A stretch of DNA of 10,442 bases from an uncultured Sutterella sp. Its GTDB lineage: Bacteria; Pseudomonadota; Gammaproteobacteria; Burkholderiales; Burkholderiaceae_F. Below, piece by piece: positions 5,800 through 10,442 of the stretch. The notes under the pieces were generated by a model, which did not search any database, was not told where the DNA came from, and saw only the letters and a list, made by a program, of their open reading frames with translations. Position numbers and translations under genes: made by a program. Positions within the stretch are counted from its first letter, which is position 1; each line of letters begins with the position of its first letter. The stretch lies in assembly GCA_900552915.1 (NCBI GenBank), contig USBS01000064.1:1-10442 (forward strand), given 5' to 3'.

Positions 5800-6585
5800 T
5801 CACTTGCCGGTCTTCAGAAGTTCCTTGGGGGGCTCTTCGCCGAACCATTTCACGTACATCTTCGTGAATTCACCGCTCGCGCGTGCCTTGTCGAGCGCGC
5901 CGTCGATTTCCTGCATCAGCTTCGTATTGCCCTTGGCAACCGGAAAGCCGAAGGATTCGCTGTTGAGCGTTTCGGGCAGGTGATAGTACTGCTTGGCAGC
6001 ATCCGGACGGCTCGAGAGGAAGTAGGCCGTGACGGGGCGATCGGTGACGACGGCACGGCAGCCCTTGTTGCCGAGCTCAAGGTACGCTTCGTTGATGGTG
6101 TTGAAGTTGCGCACCGTAACGCCGGGAATCTTGGCCGCACGCATCGAGCCCGAGGTACCGATCTGCGCGCAGACGGTGCAGTTTTCGACATCCTTCACGC
6201 TCTTGATTTTGTCCTTATCCTCGGCGCGAACCAGAATCGAAAGACCCGAGATGTAGTAGGGCTTGGAAAAGAGCACGCGCTTGGCGCGCTCGGGCGTGAT
6301 CGTAAAGGCCGAGGCGCCCACGTCAGTGATGCCCGTGAGAATCGACGGAATGATCGCGTCAAACCCCATATTGGTCACTTCAAGCTTGCGGCCCATGTCC
6401 TTGGCGACATATTCGAGCAGATCGATTTCAAAGCCCTTGAGCTTGCCGGAGTCGCTTTCAAAGAAAACGAAAGGCGCGTAGGTGCTCTCGCAAGCCATGC
6501 GCAACGGCTTTGCGTCTTGGGCTTGAGCAGGCAAGGCGAGCATTGCGGCAGCGGCGGAGGCGGCCGCCAGAAGCGTCTTTTTCAT
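5800..6585 (-). CDS. Periplasmic amino-acid-type substrate-binding protein (ABC transporter family 3)
   Basis: Extracellular solute-binding protein of family 3 (GlnH/HisJ/ArtJ type), which captures polar amino acids for an ABC importer. The 261-residue precursor begins with a Sec signal peptide (MKKTLLAAASAAAAMLALPA, cleavage probably after AQA, residue 22). Family features are YAPFVFFE, GFEIDLLEYVA, the segment ending ITPERAKRVLFSKPYY (R100 is the expected ligand-carboxylate residue), QIGTSGS, and D182 in VVTDRPV. C136 and C139 form a CxxC pair that could make a disulfide in the periplasm. The ATG at 6583-6585 is chosen because it starts the signal peptide and has AGGGAGA upstream; an in-frame start at 6627 would add 14 irrelevant residues. 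No permease or ATPase gene lies beside it, so it is an orphan within this window. The specific ligand is unknown. Confidence 0.92.
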   Translation of the reverse strand: MKKTLLAAASAAAAMLALPAQAQDAKPLRMACESTYAPFVFFESDSGKLKGFEIDLLEYVAKDMGRKLEVTNMGFDAIIPSILTGITDVGASAFTITPERAKRVLFSKPYYISGLSILVRAEDKDKIKSVKDVENCTVCAQIGTSGSMRAAKIPGVTVRNFNTINEAYLELGNKGCRAVVTDRPVTAYFLSSRPDAAKQYYHLPETLNSESFGFPVAKGNTKLMQEIDGALDKARASGEFTKMYVKWFGEEPPKELLKTGK

Positions 6586-6651
6586 GTTGATTGTTCTCCC
6601 TGTGTTTGCAATGTTCAAACGGCCCAAGCGTAGAACAACTTTTTGTTGAGA

Positions 6652-6682
6652 TGTATAAGCTGTTTTCGCTAGTTTCGGTCGA
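6652..6682 (-). promoter_or_regulatory. Candidate promoter of the binding-protein gene
   Basis: On the minus strand, TATACA (6652-6657) with TCGACC (6677-6682) 19 bases upstream resembles a weak sigma-70 promoter. It would start transcription near 6645, about 60 bases before the ATG at 6585. Confidence 0.3.
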
Positions 6683-6698
6683 TTTCGTCAAACGGAGA

Positions 6699-6836
6699 TC
6701 ACGCGTAAGGCGCAATCCAACCGCACCAGACCGGCACGTTGAGAACAAGAATCCAGAATAGGAAAAAGCCCGCGATGATGAGACCGGCTATGGTGAAGTA
6801 GCGAGTCTTCGGGTGACTTCGAAAAAATGCAAACAC
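6699..6836 (-). CDS. Small single-span membrane protein (45 aa, GTG start), unrecognised
   Basis: Function unknown. The 45-residue product has a short basic N-terminus (FFRSHPKTRY), one strong hydrophobic segment (about residues 15-36, TIAGLIIAGFFLFWILVLNV), and a short Trp-rich end (PVWCGWIAPYA). The basic residues before the span suggest the N-terminus stays in the cytoplasm. The GTG at 6834-6836 is chosen because GGGAG lies 6 bases upstream; an earlier in-frame GTG at 6896 would add 20 residues but has no such site. The gene lies between the metallophosphoesterase gene (73 bases upstream) and the binding-protein gene (113 bases downstream), all on the same strand. A TATAAC box (minus strand, 6888-6893) could be its own -10. 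The ribosome binding site and membrane segment make a real gene more likely than not. Confidence 0.58.
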   Translation of the reverse strand: MFAFFRSHPKTRYFTIAGLIIAGFFLFWILVLNVPVWCGWIAPYA

Positions 6837-6909
6837 GGCAGTCTCCCAAAACGTTTCGGGCGCCGATGCAATCGGTGTCTGCAGTATGTTATACACAGAA
6901 TCGCAGCTG

Positions 6910-7689
6910 TCAGATTTCGAAAGCTTTCGTCGGAACGAAGTCGGAGCCTTCGCCCAAATCTATGTATCCGAACTGATTCGACACAATTTTGGTGCTTCCG
7001 ATGGTCGTTTCGATAGACGTATGCGAATGACCGTAGACCCAATAGTCGATTCGCGAGTCGGCAATCCAGTCGCCCAATTCGGTTGTAAAGCCCGAGGAAA
7101 GCGGCGAGCCCTTGTACTTGTCAGCCGTCACGGCTTCGGTCGGGACATGGTGCGTCACAACGACGATGTGTTCGGCGTCCGACGTTTCGACGGCTTCCTT
7201 TACGAACGCAAGCGACTCGGCATGCATTTCGTTGTACTGTTCGACGGTAAGCCGGTTTTTGCCGAAATAAATCGCTTTGAAATCAAGCAGCACGCTGTTG
7301 ACCGCCGCTGCCTGCTGCGGCAGAACGTTCGACCACAAGGTCGAGCAGATGAAGTCAGTGTTGCCGATGCGCACCGTCACATTGCTGCAGCACTGCACAT
7401 TGGGGCGAATGGCGATGTTAATGGGCTCGATGAGGTCGTCGGGCTTATCCCATGTGCCGTAGTAGTCGTGATTGCCCGGCACGAAGATCGTCTTTTTGAA
7501 GTGAGACGAGCACAGGTCCCAAAAGAGCCGATAGTCCTTAAGCGACACAAGGTCTGCCACATCTCCGGCAAGAATGAGACATTCGCCCACGTGTTGGATG
7601 CCGTTGGCAAGAAAATACTCAAAATTGCGGCCGTAGTTGAGGTGCAGGTCGGAGGCGTATTGGACGATCATTTCGGTAGAGTCCGGCAT
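6910..7689 (-). CDS. Calcineurin-like metallophosphoesterase
   Basis: Two-metal phosphoesterase of the calcineurin-like superfamily; members hydrolyse phosphomono- or diesters, and the substrate here is unknown. At 259 residues the metal-binding motifs appear in the usual order: D14-x-H16 (SDLHL), G42-D43 (AGDVAD), G72-N-H-D75 (PGNHD), H180 (VVVTHHVPT), and G220-H-S-H223. The HHVPT, GSPLSSGFTTEL and GHSHTSIE segments resemble a proteobacterial subgroup of cytosolic single-domain enzymes. No signal peptide or extra domain is seen. ATG codons at 7689 and 7671 are both possible; neither has a well-placed ribosome binding site, the nearest GAGGA being about 20 bases before the first. The gene lies 100 bases after the YqaA-like gene on the same strand, with a 7-bp inverted repeat in its leader. 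Family call very sure. Confidence 0.92.
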   Translation of the reverse strand: MPDSTEMIVQYASDLHLNYGRNFEYFLANGIQHVGECLILAGDVADLVSLKDYRLFWDLCSSHFKKTIFVPGNHDYYGTWDKPDDLIEPINIAIRPNVQCCSNVTVRIGNTDFICSTLWSNVLPQQAAAVNSVLLDFKAIYFGKNRLTVEQYNEMHAESLAFVKEAVETSDAEHIVVVTHHVPTEAVTADKYKGSPLSSGFTTELGDWIADSRIDYWVYGHSHTSIETTIGSTKIVSNQFGYIDLGEGSDFVPTKAFEI

Positions 7690-7707
7690 TTAGACACGGC
7701 CGCTAGT

Positions 7708-7746
7708 TTAGTCCTCTTGAGCGATCTGCGCCTGTTTTCGGACTAA
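7708..7746 (-). promoter_or_regulatory. 7-bp inverted repeat in the leader of the metallophosphoesterase gene
   Basis: TTAGTCC (7708-7714) and GGACTAA (7740-7746) are perfect inverted copies 25 bases apart, and the spacer contains a smaller GCG/CGC pairing. On the minus strand one arm carries the only GAGGA-like sequence upstream of the ATG at 7689. It could be an operator or an RNA hairpin. Confidence 0.35.
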
Positions 7747-7754
7747 GCGGAAGG

Positions 7755-7769
7755 TTCGATGTAGTCGAA
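7755..7769. repeat. Short perfect inverted repeat TTCGA-5-TCGAA
   Basis: TTCGA (7755-7759) and TCGAA (7765-7769) flank 5 bases, just downstream of the YqaA-like gene. No T run follows on the minus strand, so this is not a clear terminator; chance is possible. Confidence 0.25.
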
Positions 7770-7788
7770 AATCTCTCAGGGTTGACGA

Positions 7789-8229
7789 TTACAAAAAGCC
7801 CGTCAGTGCCGCAGAAAGCACGGCATAGCGAGCGGTTTTGCCCAAGGCGGTCCAGAGAAGTGCAGGCCAAAACCCAACCTTGAGCCAGCCCGCAGCAAGC
7901 GGGAGCACGTCCCCGATCACCGGCACCCAAGCGAGCATCAAGGCGGGTGGTCCGTAACGGCGCAGACGTTCGAGCGCCGCCGACTCGGGGGTTTTATGCG
8001 GAAAGTAGCGGCCGATCGCCCAGGAGGTCATGCTGCCGAGCGTATTGAAGAAGCTTGCCGCAAGAGTGAGAAGCACCACACGCTCAAAAGTGGGGTCGGA
8101 TGCTACGGCAGCCGACAAAAGCGCCTCGGAACTTCCGGGCAACACCGTGGCCGATAGAAAAGCCGACAGGCACAACGCCCATAGACCGCCGTCGCCGGCA
8201 AAGAACTCGATCAATGTGTCAAGCACCAT
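7789..8229 (-). CDS. YqaA-family (DedA/VTT-like) inner membrane protein
   Basis: Small integral membrane protein of the YqaA group within the VTT/DedA-like (SNARE-associated) superfamily, whose members affect membrane lipid or envelope homeostasis; no exact activity can be stated. The 146-residue length matches E. coli YqaA (about 142). Visible features are hydrophobic segments at about residues 14-30, 50-73, 92-110 and 118-140, the polar PGSSEALLSA motif in the first, a basic cytoplasmic stretch (GRYFPHKTPESAALERLRRYG), and the P-x-I-G-D-x-L-x-x-x-A-G motif (PVIGDVLPLAAG). The ATG at 8227-8229 lies 12 bases after the stop of the upstream transporter gene, which strongly suggests co-transcription. 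No good ribosome binding site is seen, so translation may be coupled to the gene before it. Confidence 0.88.
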   Translation of the reverse strand: MVLDTLIEFFAGDGGLWALCLSAFLSATVLPGSSEALLSAAVASDPTFERVVLLTLAASFFNTLGSMTSWAIGRYFPHKTPESAALERLRRYGPPALMLAWVPVIGDVLPLAAGWLKVGFWPALLWTALGKTARYAVLSAALTGFL

Positions 8230-8241
8230 GGGATATCGAGA

Positions 8242-9180
8242 TTAAGCACGGTTGCCGACAATGCCGCCAATGAACTTCGTCACCAACTTCTGCGGCAATT
8301 GCGCAAGCACCACTGCCCCAAGCATCAATGCGCAGCCCATGAGTTCTCGGACGCTCATTGCTTGAGCAAGAATCAACCAACCCGCAATAACGCTGACCAC
8401 GCTTTCAAGACTCAGAATGAGGGAAGCCACGGTCGGATTGACGCCGCGCTGACCGATGATTTGCAGCGTATAAGCAATGCCGTTGCTGCAAATACCGGCG
8501 TAAAGGAAAGCGGGAGCAGCAGAGACCATCGCATCGATCGAGGGGCGATCGAAGAGAAGCATCATCACCAATCCCAAAAGGCTTCCCACGAAGAACTGGA
8601 TGCAACTCATGCGCACGCCGTCAACGTAGTTGGTGTAGTAGTCGATCACTAGAATGTGCACGGTAAAGCTGAAGGCACAGGCCAGCACCAGCGCGTCGCC
8701 CAGGGCAAGCGAAAATTCGCCCGGCGGCATGCAGAGATAATATAGACCGAGGCAGGAGAGCACGACCGCGATCCAGACCAAAAAGCTCGTTTTGCGCCCG
8801 ATGAACATTCCTGCAATCGGCACGATCACAATATAGAGACAAGTCAGAAATCCGGCTTTGCCCACCGTGGTATAGAGAAGCCCGAATTGCTGAAGCGACT
8901 CGGAAATAAAGAGCACGAAGCAGCAGGCAATGCCGCCGGTCCAGACCTTGGGATTCTTCCAAGGGTTGTCATTCTTTTCCTTACCGTCGGATGCCTTGCG
9001 CGTAATGCGGTCGAGCAGGGGAATCACCGCCAGCAGAAAAAGCCCCCCGATGATCGAGCGCGCGAATGTAAAGGCAAAGGGACCGATGTGATCCATGCCG
9101 ATAGCTTGAGCAACGAAGGCCGAGCCCCAGATGAGGGCGCATAAAAAGAGAATGAAGCTGTTTCTGAACTGAGGCGGCAT
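8242..9180 (-). CDS. EamA-family drug/metabolite (DMT) transporter
   Basis: Ten-span inner membrane transporter of the DMT superfamily with two EamA repeats; relatives export amino acids, metabolites or drugs. From the ATG at 9178-9180 it has 312 residues, a usual length. The first repeat opens with ILFLCALIWGSAFVAQ and the FTFARSIIGGLF segment; a charged loop (RKASDGKEKNDN) separates spans 2 and 3; the second repeat includes GDALVLACAFSFTVHI and GIAYTLQIIGQRGVNPTVAS followed by LSLESVVSVIAGW, a typical DMT signature. An in-frame TTG at 9208-9210 would add 10 residues. Neither start has a clear ribosome binding site; a minus-strand TAAAAT at 9219-9224 would start transcription only just upstream of the TTG, favouring the ATG. 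It is divergent from the leuC-like gene and leads into the YqaA-like gene. Substrate unknown. Confidence 0.9.
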   Translation of the reverse strand: MPPQFRNSFILFLCALIWGSAFVAQAIGMDHIGPFAFTFARSIIGGLFLLAVIPLLDRITRKASDGKEKNDNPWKNPKVWTGGIACCFVLFISESLQQFGLLYTTVGKAGFLTCLYIVIVPIAGMFIGRKTSFLVWIAVVLSCLGLYYLCMPPGEFSLALGDALVLACAFSFTVHILVIDYYTNYVDGVRMSCIQFFVGSLLGLVMMLLFDRPSIDAMVSAAPAFLYAGICSNGIAYTLQIIGQRGVNPTVASLILSLESVVSVIAGWLILAQAMSVRELMGCALMLGAVVLAQLPQKLVTKFIGGIVGNRA

Positions 9181-9210
9181 GTCGCAGGCAATCTTCGAAA
9201 GGTTGAGCAA

Positions 9211-9327
9211 ACGGGCGAAATTTTAACCGAGACAAACAGCTGCACCATCACCTGTAGGATGCCGATTGAGCGTACAATCCTGAAGTCTTAATCCTATTTG
9301 TGATGGTTTAGGCATAGGAGAGAACTT
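9211..9327. promoter_or_regulatory. Divergent promoter region between the DMT transporter and leuC-like genes
   Basis: On the plus strand TACAAT (9273-9278) is a good -10 box, with transcription expected near 9285; no good -35 box lies upstream. TTGAGC (9266-9271) with TAATCC (9289-9294) at 17 bases is an alternative. On the minus strand TAAAAT (9219-9224) may be the -10 box of the transporter gene. TCCTAT (9292-9297) and ATAGGA (9314-9319) are inverted copies 16 bases apart, and the second overlaps the leuC ribosome binding site AGGAG (9316-9320). Confidence 0.4.
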
Positions 9328-10442
9328 ATGGGATCAATCCCCAAGACCCTATACGAGAAGATCGTCGAAACGCACACCGTCAAGCGCATCGACGCAGAAA
9401 CCGTGCTTTTGTATGTCGACGCACACTTTGCCAACGAATACACAAGTCCGCAGGCCTTCAGCGGCGTACGAGACCGCGGCTGCGGCGTCTTTGCGCCCGA
9501 CGCGCATCTATGCGTGGTGGATCACATCATTCCGTCGGCCGACGTCACCCCGCGCGTGATTCACGATGAAGCAAGCGCGCTGCAAGCCTCGAACCTTGCC
9601 AAAAACTGTCGCGACTTCGGCATCTCCGCCTTCTACGGTCCCAACGACCCCGCTCAGGGCATCGAGCATGTCCTCATGGACGAGCAGGGGCTGGTGCGCC
9701 CCGGCATGGTCGTGATCTGCGGCGACAGCCACACAACGACGCACGGCTCATTGGGCGCGCTGGCCTTCGGGATCGGCACCTCCGAGATCGAACATATTCT
9801 GGCGACGCAAACGCTTGTGTACAGACTTGCCAAGCCCATGCTCGTGCGCATTTCGGGAAAACTTCCGGCCGGATCCACGGCCAAAGACTTGGCGCTCACC
9901 GTTTTACGCAAGATTTCCGCTCGAGGCGCCTTGGGCTGCGTTGTGGAATATCAGGGTGAAGCAATCAATGCCTTGACAATCGAGGAGCGCATGACGCTTT
10001 GCAACCTCACGGTGGAAGCCGGCGCCCGAGGCGCTTTGATCGCTCCCGACGATAAGGCGCGACAGTGGGTAAAGGATCATTGGCTCGATTTCGACGAAGC
10101 CGAGTTTGAAGCGGCAAGCCGCCATTGGGATACGCTTTATTCGGACGATGGTGCGCAGTTTGTCCGCACAGTTGAACTTGACGCCTCGGCTGTCGAGCCG
10201 ATGGTCACCTGGGGCATCAGTCCGGATCAGTGCGTGGCCTTCGGCGAGACCGTGCCCGCGCCCGAATCATTCGACGATCCCGTTGCCCGTGCTGCAGCCG
10301 AGCGCGGACTGGCCTACCAAGGTATTGAGGCCGGTCAACGAATGACGGATCTATCCGTGCAGCACGTATTCATCGGTTCGTGCACAAACGCCCGCATTTC
10401 GGATCTGCGGGCAGCGGCTGCCGTCGTCAAAGGCCGCAAGGT
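9328..10442 (+). CDS. leuC: 3-isopropylmalate dehydratase large subunit-like protein (LeuC family), 3' truncated by window
   Basis: Aconitase-superfamily dehydratase large subunit that, with a LeuD small subunit, isomerises 2- to 3-isopropylmalate in leucine synthesis using a [4Fe-4S] cluster. 371 codons are visible of about 470; the frame is open to the window end. The ATG has AGGAG 7 bases upstream. Family motifs are KTLYEKI, YTSPQAF, GDSHT (132-136) with THGSLGALAFGIGTSEIEH, ERMTLCN, VTWGISP, and VFIGSCTNARISDLRAA, where C352 corresponds to the first cluster cysteine (C347 in E. coli); the other two cluster cysteines lie beyond the edge. Some usually fixed stretches differ: DHIIPS (65-70) in place of DHNVST, and GALGC (200-204) in place of GGTGH. 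It may therefore be a paralog acting on a related hydroxyacid. leuD and leuB would be expected downstream if it is the leucine enzyme. Confidence 0.9.
   Translation, partial: MGSIPKTLYEKIVETHTVKRIDAETVLLYVDAHFANEYTSPQAFSGVRDRGCGVFAPDAHLCVVDHIIPSADVTPRVIHDEASALQASNLAKNCRDFGISAFYGPNDPAQGIEHVLMDEQGLVRPGMVVICGDSHTTTHGSLGALAFGIGTSEIEHILATQTLVYRLAKPMLVRISGKLPAGSTAKDLALTVLRKISARGALGCVVEYQGEAINALTIEERMTLCNLTVEAGARGALIAPDDKARQWVKDHWLDFDEAEFEAASRHWDTLYSDDGAQFVRTVELDASAVEPMVTWGISPDQCVAFGETVPAPESFDDPVARAAAERGLAYQGIEAGQRMTDLSVQHVFIGSCTNARISDLRAAAAVVKGRK

Noticed and set aside
5980..6633. 217-codon plus-strand frame antisense to the binding-protein gene
   Set aside because: The minus strand encodes a clear signal peptide and family 3 motifs; the antisense product resembles nothing and includes the reverse of the signal peptide.
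6886..7746. 286-codon plus-strand frame antisense to the metallophosphoesterase gene
   Set aside because: The opposite strand encodes an enzyme with all metal-binding motifs; the antisense frame is a by-product of codon bias.

Overview
The window looks like chromosomal DNA of an anaerobic or microaerophilic Gram-negative, most likely a betaproteobacterium of the Sutterellaceae type. This placement is inference: it rests on moderately high GC, DmsAB-type anaerobic respiration genes of the kind such gut bacteria carry in several copies, a Sec-type periplasmic binding protein, and tightly packed genes. No rRNA, tRNA, insertion sequence, integrase or CRISPR array is visible.

Left part (1-2860). 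The window opens inside a dmsA-like molybdopterin oxidoreductase gene, followed 11 bases later by the four-cluster iron-sulfur subunit dmsB. The dmsA reading frame is broken near 1724 by what looks like one missing G in a G run, and the rest of the conserved C-terminus continues in another frame to 1956. A strong bidirectional terminator follows dmsB directly, so no dmsC membrane anchor lies downstream. Converging on it from the other strand is a 43-residue His-rich single-span membrane protein with a good ribosome binding site and an inverted repeat around its predicted -10 box.

Middle part (2861-5186). A small unrecognised gene (+) and a 410-residue unrecognised gene (-) converge and overlap by 10 bases inside a perfect palindrome, so both end in Gln-Ala-stop. 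A gene-free stretch of about 530 bases follows. It holds two copies of a 20-base repeat spaced 40 bases apart, one of them a perfect dyad, plus smaller dyads; it looks regulatory.

Right part (5186-10442). An isochorismatase-family cysteine hydrolase (+) converges on a run of minus-strand genes. In transcription order these are an EamA/DMT transporter, a YqaA-type membrane protein 12 bases after it, a calcineurin-like metallophosphoesterase, a 45-residue single-span membrane protein starting at GTG, and an orphan amino-acid-type periplasmic binding protein. Divergent from the transporter, a leuC-like 3-isopropylmalate dehydratase large subunit runs off the right edge; several motifs differ from E. 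coli LeuC.

I see no clearly new multi-gene system. The items most worth following are the dmsA frame break and missing anchor, the tandem dyad repeats, the promoter-embedded inverted repeat, the two small membrane proteins, and the orphan 410-residue protein.
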